The notes beneath the pieces are model-generated. The model was not told the origin of the DNA. It worked only from the letters and a program-made list of their open reading frames with translations, and made no database searches. Positions 1 to 9,544 of a DNA stretch of 64,000 nucleotides are shown here, one piece after another (positions within the stretch are counted from its first letter, which is position 1; each line of letters starts with the position of its first letter). The translations under genes were made by a program, and so were the position numbers. This DNA comes from JBBRHQ01 sp963738305 (GTDB lineage: Bacteria; Actinomycetota; Thermoleophilia; Solirubrobacterales; 70-9), in assembly GCA_963738305.1 (NCBI GenBank), contig CAVTVU010000011.1:186001-250000 (forward strand), read 5' to 3'.

Positions 1-1
1 C

Positions 2-1078
2 GTGCGCGGGTCCCTGGTCCCAGCACCGGGGCCCGTGCCGGTGGGCATCACCGCCCGCCTCGCCGAGCGCAGCGACGGCGACCTCGCCCGGGTCGTCTCC
101 AGGCTGCGCTCTGCCGGCGTCACCTACGTCAAGGAGGACGTCTCCTGGCGCACCGTAGAACCGAGCCGGGGAGTCTATGACTGGAGCAGCATGGACCGCT
201 GGGTCGCCGCGGCGGCCCGCGGTGGGCTGCGGGTCATCGCCCTGCCCTGCGACGCGCCCCGCTGGGCGATGCCGCACTGGAACGACGCCCCGGTGAGGGG
301 CAGCGGTGGGCTCGCCGACTTCTCGGCCTTCGTCCGCGAGCTGGTCGAACGCTATGGCACCCGCGGCGCCTTCTGGCAGGAGCACCCCGAGCTGCGCGCC
401 AGGCCGATCCGCTACTACGACATCTGGAACGAGCCCTACGAGCGCCGGTTCTGGGCGCGCCGGTTCCCGAATCCAGGCGGGTACGCGCGCATGTTCAAGG
501 CGGTCGTGAAAGCGGCGAGGCCTGCGGATCGCAGAGCGCGCTTCCTGCTGGAGGCCGACACGCGGGTGCTGGCCGGATACCCCGGCAAGCCCTTTCTCGC
601 CGCCATGCTGCGAGCCGTTCCCAGGCTGGGAAACTACGCCTACGCGGTCAGCGTCCATCCCTACCAGGGCGACGGAGCATCGCCGCACGAGTGCTCGCGG
701 CCGCAACCCTCATGGGGCGTCAGCAGGGACTGGAGGGCGACCGTCCTCGACTTCTGCCGCATCTCCGACATCCGCCGCATGCTCGACGCCGCCGGCGCTC
801 GCCGGGTGAAGATCTGGATCACCGAGGTCGGATGGTCGAGCGCGCCCCGCGCCCGGACCGGCGTTACCAAGGCGGCCCAGGCGCGCTACGTCCGCCAGGT
901 GTTCAATCTGCTGCGCTCGAGATACCGGGGGATGGTCTCGGGCCTGGTCTGGTACGAGTACCAGAGTTCCCAGGCCCATCCGTGGGACGAGGAGGACTAC
1001 TTCGGCCTGGTGAAGCCCAGCGGGGCGCCGAAGCCGGCATGGCGGGTCTTTGCCAGGCAGGCTCGCCGCGGCCTCTGA
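2..1078 (+). CDS. Clan GH-A glycoside hydrolase (GH39/GH5-like), 5' end cut by window
   Basis: A TIM-barrel glycosidase that probably cleaves beta-glycosidic bonds; the substrate cannot be read from sequence. The acid/base motif DIWNEP places Glu at about residue 144, and the nucleophile motif ITEVGWSS places Glu at about 275. The order and spacing of these two glutamates fit clan GH-A. The opening part (VEPSRGVYDW, then a WVAAA helix) matches the first barrel strands of GH39/GH5-like proteins. The frame is open from the first bases of the window, so the true start and any signal peptide may lie upstream; the GTG at 2 is only the first possible codon. The stop at 1078 is clear. The family is well supported, the subfamily is not. 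Confidence 0.75.
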   Translation: MRGSLVPAPGPVPVGITARLAERSDGDLARVVSRLRSAGVTYVKEDVSWRTVEPSRGVYDWSSMDRWVAAAARGGLRVIALPCDAPRWAMPHWNDAPVRGSGGLADFSAFVRELVERYGTRGAFWQEHPELRARPIRYYDIWNEPYERRFWARRFPNPGGYARMFKAVVKAARPADRRARFLLEADTRVLAGYPGKPFLAAMLRAVPRLGNYAYAVSVHPYQGDGASPHECSRPQPSWGVSRDWRATVLDFCRISDIRRMLDAAGARRVKIWITEVGWSSAPRARTGVTKAAQARYVRQVFNLLRSRYRGMVSGLVWYEYQSSQAHPWDEEDYFGLVKPSGAPKPAWRVFARQARRGL

Positions 1079-1687
1079 GCGGAGTGCGTGCCGAGCTGCG
1101 TTCCGGCCCGCGTGCGGCGCGGTGCGCCGCAAGTGGGCATGCGATCAGCACCAGGGCGAGCAGGTAGGTCCAGTAGGGAACCCGCATCCCGGCCGAGCTG
1201 AGCGGCCACACCAGCGCGACCCCGCCCGCCGTCGCCAGGTCGCGCATCAGGTGGGCGCAGACGCCAACGGCGGCCCCGAGGGCGACCTCGCGGAGCCGGC
1301 CCCTGGCCAGCAGCCCGACGAGGAGGAGAACCAGGGAGTGAGGAGGCTGTGCGTGAAGGGCCGGGGGGCGCCCTCGGTGAGCCCGTTCCAGCCGAGGTAC
1401 TGCGGGATGTGATCGACGTCGATTGCCGTGCTCGCCACCAGCGCCGCCGCCACGAAGGCGACCGTGGGGCGAAACCGCATCAGGGCGAGCAGCAGCGCGA
1501 CCACAAGCATCCCGGTCGCCAGGTGGGCCGGCTCGTCGAGCGCCCCGATCTCAGGGGTGGAGCGCGAGCCGGCGTTGGCGATCAGGTCGAGGCAGACCAC
1601 CAGGGCGACCAGGGCCAGCGGCCACAGCGCCGCAACCACGGGCCGGCCCCGCTCCGCGAGTTCTCCCGCCGCTCGCTTCGTATCCAT
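903..1687 (-). pseudogene. DUF457/YdjM-like membrane metal-dependent hydrolase, frameshifted
   Basis: The protein starts at the ATG at 1687 and has several hydrophobic helices. It carries the motif pair DVDHIPQYLG and RPFTHSLL, typical of the LexA-regulated, membrane-bound YdjM/DUF457 family, in which His and Asp bind metal. The frame breaks just after THSLL, near 1335. One frame over, the reading resumes with a long hydrophobic stretch (LVLLLVGLLARGR, later VPYWTYLLALVLIA), which is clearly the missing C-terminal half. In that frame the stop lies at 903, giving a 176-base convergent overlap with the glycosidase gene. That overlap is suspicious, so the true end may be nearer 1080. The biochemical role of the family is poorly known. 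Confidence 0.55.
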
Positions 1688-1717
1688 GGGGGTGACCGTA
1701 CCCTGGCGCGGGCCGAT

Positions 1718-3602
1718 CTATCCCCGAAGTGCCCGCAGCGCGTTGAGGATCACCGCCACGTCGATGCCCTCCTGCAGCAGGGCGCCAGCGACCGGGTGGG
1801 ATGTAGCCGAAGGCCGCGAAGCCCATCGCCGCGAAGCTCAGCCCCAGCCCGGCCAGCACGCTCTGGCGCGCGATGGAGAGCGAGCGCCGGCCGATCCCGA
1901 TCGCATCCGCCACACGGTCGACCCGGTCCACGGCTATCACCGCGTCGGCCGTCTCCGAGGAAACCGTCGCGCCCGCCCCGCCCATGGCGATGCCGACGTC
2001 GGCGACCGCCAGCGCCGGCGCGTCGTTGACCCCGTCGCCGACCATCACGACCGCACCGGCTCCGGGCGCTGCGCGGGCATCCCGCACGACTTCGATCTTC
2101 TGCTCCGGCGATCGCTCGGAGTAGACCCGGTCGACTCCGACCGAGCGGCCGACCGCCTCGCCCACCGCGGCCTGGTCCCCGGTGACCAGGGCGATGTGCT
2201 CGACCCCGGCGCGGCGCAGGGCATCGGTCAGCTCGGAGGCGTCCTCGCGCAGCCGGTCCGCCATCAGGACCACGCCTCCCAGCTCGCCGTCGATCCCGAT
2301 CAACACCCGGGCCCAGCCGGGCTCGAGCGAGTCGTCAATCAGCGGCGCAACCCCCTCGATGCCGGAGTAGCCGCGGCGGCGCAGCCAATCTCCGCTGCCC
2401 ACCGCCACCCGGTGGCCCTCCACTCTGCCCTCGATCCCCTGCCCGGGATCCTCGACGACGTCCTCCGGGAAGACCAGCTCGATCCGCCGCGCCTCGGCGC
2501 CATGGACGAGCGCCTCCGCGAGGACGTGGGCGGAGAGCTGATCGACCGAAGCGGCAAGCCGCAGCAGCCGCTCCGGGGAGAGGCCGTCGGCGCTCCGCAC
2601 CGCCTCGATGTCGGGTCGACCCCGGGTCAGGGTGCCGGTCTTGTCGAAGAGGACGGTGCCGGCGCGCCCCAGACTCTCGATCGTCGCGCCGCCCTTGACT
2701 ATCACGCCGAGCCGCGCCGCACGCGAGACGCCGGAGATCAGCGCGATCGGCGCCGCGAGGATCAGCGGGCAGGGGGTGGCGACGACCAGCACCGCCAGGG
2801 CGCGCACCGCGTCACCGCTCAGCGCCCAGGCGAGCCCGGCGAGGACGAGCGTCACCGGCAGGAGGACGGCCGCGTAGCGGTCGGCCATGCGGACGAATGG
2901 CGCCCGCTGGTGCTCGGCCTGCCGCACCAACCGCACGATGCCCGCGTAGGCGCTGTCGGATGACTTGCGCGTGGCCCGCAGGTCGAAGGCCTCGCCGGCG
3001 TTGACGGTGCCGCTCGACACCCGGGTGCCGCGCGGGCGCGAGATGGGCAGGGCCTCGCCGGTCAGCGTCGATGTATCCACAACCGCGCCGTCGCTCTGGA
3101 CGGCTCCGTCGACCGGGACCACCTCTCCCGCCCGCACCAGGAGCCGGTCGCCGACCTCGACCTCCTCGGCGGCGATCTCCTCGAGCTTCCCGCCACGCCG
3201 CCGGTGCGCTATGCGCGGAGCGCGCTGAAGGAGCGCGGTCAGCTCCATCCGGGCGCGGCGCGCGGCCGCGGCCTCGAGCGCGTTCCCCCCGCTCAGCATC
3301 AGCGCAACCACCGCGCCGGCCAGGTACTCGCCGAGCGCAAGCGCCCCGGCCATCGCGAGCAGCGCGATCGCGTCCACCCCGACGTCGCCGCGGGCCAGGC
3401 TGCGGGCAACCGAGAGGCTCAGCGGGATCAGTGCCAGCGCCGTTGCCGCCGCCCAGACCAGCTCCCCCCAGTCGCCGGGGACCAGCAGCTCCAGCACCCC
3501 GCCGAGGACGAGGGCGAAGAGGATAAGTCCGGCCAGCACCCTCGGCTCGGCGATGCCGAGCCTGCTCAGGATGCCTGCGCTGGGGGATCGGCGCTCCGAC
3601 AC
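1718..3602 (-). CDS. Heavy-metal translocating P1B-type ATPase, one frameshift near the C-terminus
   Basis: Membrane pump that exports metal ions using ATP. Seen in order: N-terminal helices without a heavy-metal-associated domain, the actuator motif TGEALP, the transmembrane metal motif TPCPL (Cys near 278), the phosphorylation motif DKTGTLT (Asp near 320) and the hinge GDGVNDAP. CPC-type ATPases typically move Zn, Cd, Pb or Cu; this motif alone does not decide which. The usual SxHPLA nucleotide-domain motif reads SAHVLA here (Val near 360). Near position 1800 one extra C in a CCC run throws the frame off. Removing it gives the normal ending VAGALLQEG...LNALRALRG and a TAG at 1718-1720, about 627 residues in all. 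The start is the ATG at 3602. Confidence 0.85.
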
Positions 3603-3626
3603 GTTCTCGTGATGATGCTGCAGGAT

Positions 3627-6199
3627 CTAGCAGCGGCGAAGAGCGACCAGGCGAGGGTGGCGCCCCTCGTAGGTCGCCGAGAGCACGCCGTCAGCGCGGT
3701 CGAAGGACCAGGCAGCGCTGGGCAGGCGCCGATCGCCCACCGTCACCTCGCAGGGCACGAACGGGCTCCGCAGCGTCCGCATCGAGGCCTGGAGCTCGTA
3801 GCGCCTGGTTCCGCCGCCCGCGATCCGCAGCACCCAGCCCGCCGGCTCCTCCGCCGAGCGGATGCGCCCCCGCCGGTAGAAGCGGGCCGTGCTCCGCCCG
3901 CGTGGGAAGGCGAGCAGGACGAGGCGCCTGCGGCGCTCGGCGAGAGAGGTCGTCGAGCCGTCGGCGTAGCGGCTGAGGGTGTCGACGCTCGCCGGCAGCA
4001 GCGGCAGGATCGCGCCGGCGCGAACGAGCAGCGGCAGCCGACCTGGCGGCGCCGGGACCTCCACCGTCCGATGACCACCAAGGAGCCGCGTGTCCCCGGA
4101 TCCGAAGCGAGCCGTCGCGCTCGCCGTGGGCGAGCGAGCGCCAGAAGTCGAGCCATCGCCCCCGCGGGAAGGTAGAGGCGGCGCTCGCCGGCGCCCGGCT
4201 CGAGCACGGGCGCCGCCAGCAGGTCGGGGCCGAAGAGGAACTCGTCCTCGCGCCCGGTGGCCCTCGCGTCGTCCGGGTAGGCGAGCGCGAGCTGGCGCAT
4301 CAGCGGCAGGCCGGTTCGCTCGGTAGGATGCCTCGGCGCCGGCGAGGTAGGGGTAGAGCCGGGTGTGCAGCTTCGCGTAGCGGCGCCAGTTGGCGATCTG
4401 ACCGGGGTCCCAGACCTGCGGGCCGGTCCTTGGCGGGGATGTCGATCCCGTCGGCCTCGGTGCGCATCACACCGGAGACGGCGCCGAACTGGACCCAGCG
4501 CTTCAGCAGCTCGGGGCTGAGCCGGTTTTCGAACAGGGCGAAGAAGCCGCCGATGTCCGAGCCCCAGATGCCGACGCCGGAGAGCCCCATGCTCAATGCC
4601 TGGCGCACCGCAGAGCGCAGGCCGTCGAATCCCCATGAGGTGGTCGGGTCGCCTCCCCAGACCACGTCGCGCACAGCGCGCCGCGCCGGTCCAGCCAGAG
4701 CGCTGGAAGCGGACGATCGGTCGCGGGGCGGACTCCCCGACCCGGTTGGCGGCGCAGTGGTACTGGCGCGGGTAGGGGTTGTGGAGGGCGGTGCCCGGGA
4801 TCCCCCCGGAGCCGACCGAGTCCAGCGGCGTGTACTCGCCGAAGTCCTCCATCCAGCCGTCATAGCCGTCCTCGATCGCCTCGCCGGCCACCGAGGCGAA
4901 GGCCTCCCGGCCGGCCGCGCTGCCAAAGTCGAGCTCGGCGACGTCGAACGAGGCGGTGGTCGAGTAGTGGAAAAGGTAGGGCTCGCCCGAGCCGTTCTCG
5001 ATCAGCCCGCCGCCGGCGGCCGCCGATTCGAAGACGGGGTCATAGCCGGTGCAGACCATCGGGTTGAAGTAGGTGGTGACGGCCAGGCCCCGCCGGTGCA
5101 TGGCTCGGGATCGCTGCCGCTCGCCGTCTCGTCTGCCGACCTGCGACCCGCACGGCAGGTAATGGGTGTAGGTCTGTGCCACCGAGAGCGGGGCGTCCGC
5201 CTCCTGCAGCCGATCGATCAGCTCGCTCTGCTGCTCGGTGGACCCGGTCGGCTGCACCCAAGGCCCGAACAGCCACGGCGCCGGGGGCGCGGGCTGGCGC
5301 CCGGTGTCGCGGGTGAAGCGCCGCAGCGCGTCGGCGGGGGTCGGACCGGCGAAGAACCGCAACTGGAGGTTGGCCGGCGCCGGTACCGAGGGCGACTCAT
5401 CGGCCGGTGCTCCGGTCACCTCGACGCTCCAGGTACCGGCCCGATCGAGGTGGAAGTAGGTGGTTCCCGGGCCCGCGGCCAGGACGCCGTAGCCGGCGCT
5501 CGAGAGCAGCCACGGGATCGGGTAGTAGGTCGCGTCCGCACGCGGGCGGAACCCCCACTTCGGGATCACCGCCTCCATCAGCGGATACTCGCCCGGCTGG
5601 TAGGGGCCGTCGGCGACGTAGCTCTCGACCTCCTCCCCGCGCTGGTCGACCGCGTTGGATCGCTCGCCGAAGCCGAGATAGCGCTCATCCGGCCGCGCCT
5701 CGAAGCCCATGCCGAGTGCCTCGACCGGCGGTCCGGCGCCGTGGACCCACCCGTTCAGGGCGATCATCCCTGCAGCGCCGGCCCTGATGCGGACCTCCAT
5801 CGTGCGCCCGCCCGGGTCTGTGGTCCGCAGCTCGGCGACGTAGGTGCGCCCCTCCCGCCGGCCGGCGATCAGCCGGGTGGCGCGCTGCCATTCTCCGGCG
5901 CTCCGGAAGCCGATCGTCCCCGCAGTCCCGCCACCGCCCGCGCGGTCGCCGGCGAGGACCATCCTCCTCCGGCGATCCACCAAACTCAGGCCCCAGGGCG
6001 AGCTCGTGACCCGGGCCTGGAGGGCCCCGGCGTCGGCGACCGCGGAGGCGCTGGCGGGCGCAGCTTCTGCCGCGAGTGCGATCAGCACTACCAGGGCCGC
6101 GACGCCGACCCGAAAGCTTCCGATGCCCCCTGCGAAACCCTCCAGAGTGAGACGGATCCTATTCGGGCGCGGCAGGCCTGTGATATCGAGTGTGGCCAA
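3627..6199 (-). pseudogene. GH31 family alpha-glycosidase, secreted, with about five frameshifts
   Basis: The N-terminal part has a hydrophobic signal segment (VGVAALVVLIALAAEA), then a GH31 beta-domain and barrel. The nucleophile region reads GWMEDFGEYTP and the acid/base region GVGIWGSDIGGF, both typical of GH31. The Gln/Arg/Trp signature of sulfoquinovosidases was not found, so alpha-glucosidase-like activity is a better guess. Following homologous-looking sequence requires frame changes near 4690, 4415, 4330, 4165 and 4065, and the C-terminal beta-sandwich ends at 3627. The start is unclear: a TTG at 6199 sits almost back-to-back with the divergent cupin ATG at 6201. With so many shifts the gene is either decayed or badly sequenced. 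Confidence 0.7.
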
Positions 6200-6200
6200 G

Positions 6201-6611
6201 ATGCCAGGTTGGAAGCTGGTTCCGCTCGAGCAGGTCCCGCGCGTCGCGCATGACGAGCCAGGCGTCACCTGGCACCCGCTGCAGCACGCCTTCGGGCTGA
6301 CCGCCTTCGGCGCCAACGCCTTCGTGGCCGAGCGGGCCGGCGAGAGCCTGATCGACGCGCACGACGAGACCGCCAGCGGACAGGAAGAGCTCTACCTCAT
6401 CGTGCGCGGCCGGGTCCGCTTCACCATCGGAGGTGCGGCCAGGGAAGCCGACGCGCTCTCGGCGCTGGCGGTCACCGACCCCGCCCTCGACCGTTCGGCT
6501 ATCGCCCTGGAGCCGGGCTCCACCCTGATCGCGCTCGGCGGCGTCCCGCGTGCGGACTTCCGCTCGACCTGGCGAAGCGAGCACTTCGAGGGCGTCGATC
6601 GCCTGACCTAG
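6201..6611 (+). CDS. Small cupin-domain protein
   Basis: A 136-residue single-domain protein. The central part (ELYLIVRGRVRFTIGG, followed by a turn and PGSTLIALGG) is a cupin barrel. The first cupin motif retains His (DAHDETASGQEELY) but the full metal-binding His set is not obvious, so metal binding is uncertain. The ATG at 6201 was chosen because it opens directly into recognisable sequence; an in-frame GTG nine bases upstream is the alternative. It is divergent from the GH31 gene, with starts almost touching. Small cupins of this kind often sense or bind small molecules; no specific role can be assigned. Confidence 0.75.
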   Translation: MPGWKLVPLEQVPRVAHDEPGVTWHPLQHAFGLTAFGANAFVAERAGESLIDAHDETASGQEELYLIVRGRVRFTIGGAAREADALSALAVTDPALDRSAIALEPGSTLIALGGVPRADFRSTWRSEHFEGVDRLT

Positions 6612-6616
6612 GTCGG

Positions 6617-7633
6617 TCAGTCCTCGAGCTCGCCGGGAACGACCTCGACCTGCTCGAGGTGGCCCCGGCGGTCGATCCGCAGGGTCACGGCCCGGCCGAT
6701 CCGCTCGCCGGACATCAGGCCCTGGAGGTCACCGACCTCGCCGACCGGCTCACCATCCGCCTCGATGATCAGGTCGCCGGGCCGCACGCCGGCATCCGCC
6801 GCGGGGCTTCCCTCGACCACCTCTACCACCTCAACGGCGCTGCGCCGCCCGGCCGCGGCGGCCTGCCGCGGCGGCAGGGGCCGCGATCCGCCGGTGACTC
6901 CGAGGTAGGCGCGGCGAACGCGGCCCTCCCGCATCAGATCGGAGACGATCCGCCTCGTCGTGGCGTTGATCGGGACCGCCAGCCCGAGACCGACCCCGGC
7001 GACGGCGGTGTTGACTCCGACCACGCTGCCGAGGCCGTCGGCGAGCGCCCCGCCGGAGTTGCCGGGGTTCAACGCGGCGTCGGTCTGGATCACGTTCTCG
7101 ACGAGACGGGTCGCGGTTCGCGAGCGGGTGGGCAGCGAGCGTCCGAGGGCCGAGACGACGCCGGCGGTCACCGAGCCGCTGAACCCCATCGGGCTGCCGA
7201 TCGCGACGACGAGCTGCCCGACGCGCAGCTTCCCGGCGTCGCCGAGCGGGGCCGGCGCCAGGTCGCGACCCTCGGCGCGCAGCACGGCGAGGTCGGAGAG
7301 CGGGTCGGCCCCGACTATCTCGAGCGCCGACTCGCGCCCGTCAGGAAAAGCAGCGTGCCCGCGTTTCGGGCCGTCGGCGACGACGTGCGCAGCGCTGAGC
7401 ATGAAGCCGTCGGGGCTGATCGCCACCGCGCTGCCGCTGCCGCCACGGCGCGAGCCGCGCCGGCCGCGCCGCGTGAAGGCGACGTGGGCCACGGAGGGCC
7501 CGAGCTGCTCGGCGACCTCGGACACGGTTCTCGAGTAGGCGTCAAGCGCCTCAGCGTCTGGAAGTGCGCCGCGACCGTCGTCGGCCGCGGAGCGCGGCCC
7601 CGATCCCGCGGCGATCAGTCGGAGGCTTCCCAT
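6617..7633 (-). CDS. HtrA/DegP-like trypsin-fold serine protease with one PDZ domain
   Basis: 338 residues. The catalytic triad is visible as His83 (SAAHVV), Asp114 (SDLAVLR) and Ser193 (GNSGGAL), with the oxyanion-loop sequence TDAALNPGNSGG. A PDZ domain follows from about 235 to 335 (YLGVTGG, later PGDLIIEADGEPVG). HtrA proteins degrade or sense misfolded envelope proteins and PDZ binds C-terminal peptides. Most actinobacterial HtrA proteins have an N-terminal membrane anchor. Here the N-terminus (MGSLRLIAAGSGPRS) contains neither a signal peptide nor a membrane helix, so the protein may be cytoplasmic or the start may be misplaced. It converges with the cupin gene, five bases apart. Confidence 0.88.
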   Translation of the reverse strand: MGSLRLIAAGSGPRSAADDGRGALPDAEALDAYSRTVSEVAEQLGPSVAHVAFTRRGRRGSRRGGSGSAVAISPDGFMLSAAHVVADGPKRGHAAFPDGRESALEIVGADPLSDLAVLRAEGRDLAPAPLGDAGKLRVGQLVVAIGSPMGFSGSVTAGVVSALGRSLPTRSRTATRLVENVIQTDAALNPGNSGGALADGLGSVVGVNTAVAGVGLGLAVPINATTRRIVSDLMREGRVRRAYLGVTGGSRPLPPRQAAAAGRRSAVEVVEVVEGSPAADAGVRPGDLIIEADGEPVGEVGDLQGLMSGERIGRAVTLRIDRRGHLEQVEVVPGELED

Positions 7634-7752
7634 CCGGTTTCGAACTTAGCAATTGCCCGCCTTCTCGCCGGCCTGGTTGCCGGTACTGTCACCGGAATGG
7701 CCCGGGTACGAGCAGTCGACAGGCCGGCCGAGCGCCGCCCGCCAATCGCGGC

Positions 7753-8922
7753 ATGAGAGCGGTCGGCTGCGAGAACGCGCAGCTCGAGGTGGTGGACCTT
7801 CCCGATCCTGAGCCGGGCGAGGGCAAGGTGTTGATCGACGTGCTTCGATGCGGCATCTGCGGGTCGGACCTCCACGCCCGCCATCACTGCGACCAGCAGG
7901 CGGAGATGCTGGAGGAGATCGGCTACGACGGGTTCATGCGCTCGGGCCAGCAGGTCGTCTTCGGCCACGAGTTCTGCGGCGAGGTCGCCGGCTACGGCCC
8001 GCGCTGCCGGAGGAAGGTCGCGACGGGCGCCCAGGTGGTCGCGCTGCCGCTGCTTCGGCGCGGCGAGGAGATCCACGCCATCGGTCTCTCCGCCGCGGCC
8101 CCCGGCGCTTACGCCGACCAGGTTGTCGTCGAGGAGTCGCTGATGATGGAGGTCCCGGACGGACTCTCGGCCGAGCACGGCGCGCTCACCGAGCCACTGG
8201 CGGTCGGCTGGCACGCGGTCCGCAGGGGTGAGGTGAAGAAGCGCGACGTGGCGATCGTGATCGGCTGCGGTCCGATTGGCCTGGCGGTCGTCTGCATGCT
8301 GAAGGCGCGGGGCACCAGGACGGTCGTGGCGAGCGACCCGTCGGCGGGCAGGCGGGCGCTCGCCCGCGCCTGCGGGGCGGACGTGGTGGTGGACCCGGGC
8401 GAGAGCTCGCCCTACGAGGAGCCCGGGGACCGGGGGCACCTGGAGACAGTGCCCGCAGCCGTCGAAACGGCGCTCGGTGCGATGGAGAGGCTCGGGCGGC
8501 TGCCCGTTCCGTGGCACCGCGTCTGGCGGGCCGCCGAGGCGCTGGGAGTCAAGCCCAAGCACCCCGTGATCTTCGAATGCGTCGGCGTCCCCGGGATCAT
8601 CGATGAGATCATCGCCGGGGCTCCGCTCTTCTCGCGCGTGGTCGTGGTCGGAGTCTGCATGGACCCCGACACGGTCCGCCCCGCGATGGCCGTCAACAAG
8701 GAGATCGACCTCCGCTTCGTCGTCGGCTACACCCCGCTGGAGTTCCGCGACACCCTGCACATGCTGGCCGACGGCAAGGTGGACCCGGCGCCGATCCTCA
8801 CCGGCACAGTGGGGCTCGCGGGCGTCGAGAGCGCTTTCGACGCCCTGGGAGACGCCCCGGCACACGCGAAGATCCTGATCGACCCCCAGAGCCCGATCGC
8901 GGAGCCTGCGCCGCCTGGGTAG
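7753..8922 (+). CDS. Zinc-dependent medium-chain alcohol/polyol dehydrogenase family
   Basis: 389 residues, with an N-terminal GroES-like catalytic domain and a Rossmann NAD(P) domain. Catalytic zinc ligands are visible as Cys36 in GICGSD and His72-Glu73 in FGHEF. The nucleotide loop is VIGCGPIGLAVV, followed by an acidic VASDPS suggesting NAD rather than NADP. The four-cysteine structural-zinc lobe of classical alcohol dehydrogenases is absent. An insertion of roughly 40 residues (about 225-265) lies in the Rossmann half. Threonine/sorbitol dehydrogenase-like proteins share this build, but the substrate cannot be told. The start is the ATG at 7753, 120 bases from the divergent protease gene. 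Confidence 0.85.
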   Translation: MRAVGCENAQLEVVDLPDPEPGEGKVLIDVLRCGICGSDLHARHHCDQQAEMLEEIGYDGFMRSGQQVVFGHEFCGEVAGYGPRCRRKVATGAQVVALPLLRRGEEIHAIGLSAAAPGAYADQVVVEESLMMEVPDGLSAEHGALTEPLAVGWHAVRRGEVKKRDVAIVIGCGPIGLAVVCMLKARGTRTVVASDPSAGRRALARACGADVVVDPGESSPYEEPGDRGHLETVPAAVETALGAMERLGRLPVPWHRVWRAAEALGVKPKHPVIFECVGVPGIIDEIIAGAPLFSRVVVVGVCMDPDTVRPAMAVNKEIDLRFVVGYTPLEFRDTLHMLADGKVDPAPILTGTVGLAGVESAFDALGDAPAHAKILIDPQSPIAEPAPPG

Positions 8923-8945
8923 CCCTCAGCCGAGCCGGGCCCGGT

Positions 8946-9335
8946 TCAGTGCCGGACCCGCAGGTACCGCGTGCCGACCAGCTTCCCCTTGACGTACCAG
9001 GTCACCTTGTGGCTTCCGGGGACGTGGCTGAAGATCCTGTTCATGTTGAGGGCGCCGGCCTTTGCGAATTGCTTCTGCGCGCAGAGGCGGGTTCCCCGGG
9101 GGTGCCCGGAAGTAGGGGGAAACTTGACGCAGATCTTGAAGAAGACATCGGCCTCCTTGCTGCGGAAGAAGGCCGCCTTCTTGGCGCCGTTCGCGCAGCT
9201 GTGGGCCGGCTTCGCGGCCGCGGTCAGCCCACACGCCACGTACGTCTGGTAGGGGCGGGGCGCGCGTCGCTGCGCGGACGCCGGGCCCGGCCCGATGGAA
9301 GCTGCCGCCAGCAGAGCGAGAGCGCCATCGCGCAC
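8946..9335 (-). CDS. Small secreted protein of unknown function
   Basis: A 129-residue protein starting at GTG 9335. Its N-terminus (GALALLAAASIGPGPASA) looks like a signal peptide cleaved near residue 21. The mature part is rich in Lys and Arg and has four cysteines (VACGL, AHSCANG, KICVKF, RLCAQK), enough for two disulfides in an exported protein. The C-terminal half reads like a beta-sandwich edge (HKVTWYVKGKLVGTRYLRVRH). I do not recognise the family. It converges with the alcohol dehydrogenase gene 23 bases away. The 209 bases upstream show no other gene and may hold its promoter. Confidence 0.55.
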   Translation of the reverse strand: MRDGALALLAAASIGPGPASAQRRAPRPYQTYVACGLTAAAKPAHSCANGAKKAAFFRSKEADVFFKICVKFPPTSGHPRGTRLCAQKQFAKAGALNMNRIFSHVPGSHKVTWYVKGKLVGTRYLRVRH

Positions 9336-9544
9336 ACCGGCCCCCTGATCGACTTGACGCGTCCCCTCACCATGCCTCCGAGCCGGATTCTAGCTCGGAT
9401 CGGCCCGCAAAGCCAGAACCGGGCACGCGTCCCTGCCCAACGGCTAAGGCCTGGACTTCACCGCGCTGAAGGCGGCCCAGCCGAACGCAACCTTTCGTGA
9501 CCATTGGGCACGAAACATGCAGTTCGGCGGGCTTGCGCGAAGCG

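Noticed and set aside
3627..6199. Sulfoquinovosidase identity for the GH31 protein
   Set aside because: The nucleophile motif resembles that group, but the Gln-Asp-Trp and Arg/Trp sulfonate-binding signatures were not seen.
4328..6253. 641-codon plus-strand frame opposite the GH31 gene
   Set aside because: The minus strand has clear GH31 motifs over the same span; the plus frame is low-complexity Arg/Gly/Ala with no family features.
7615..8865. Long open frame on the minus strand opposite the alcohol dehydrogenase gene
   Set aside because: Its composition (many His, Arg, Asp) is what the antisense of a high-GC dehydrogenase gene gives, and no motif is present.
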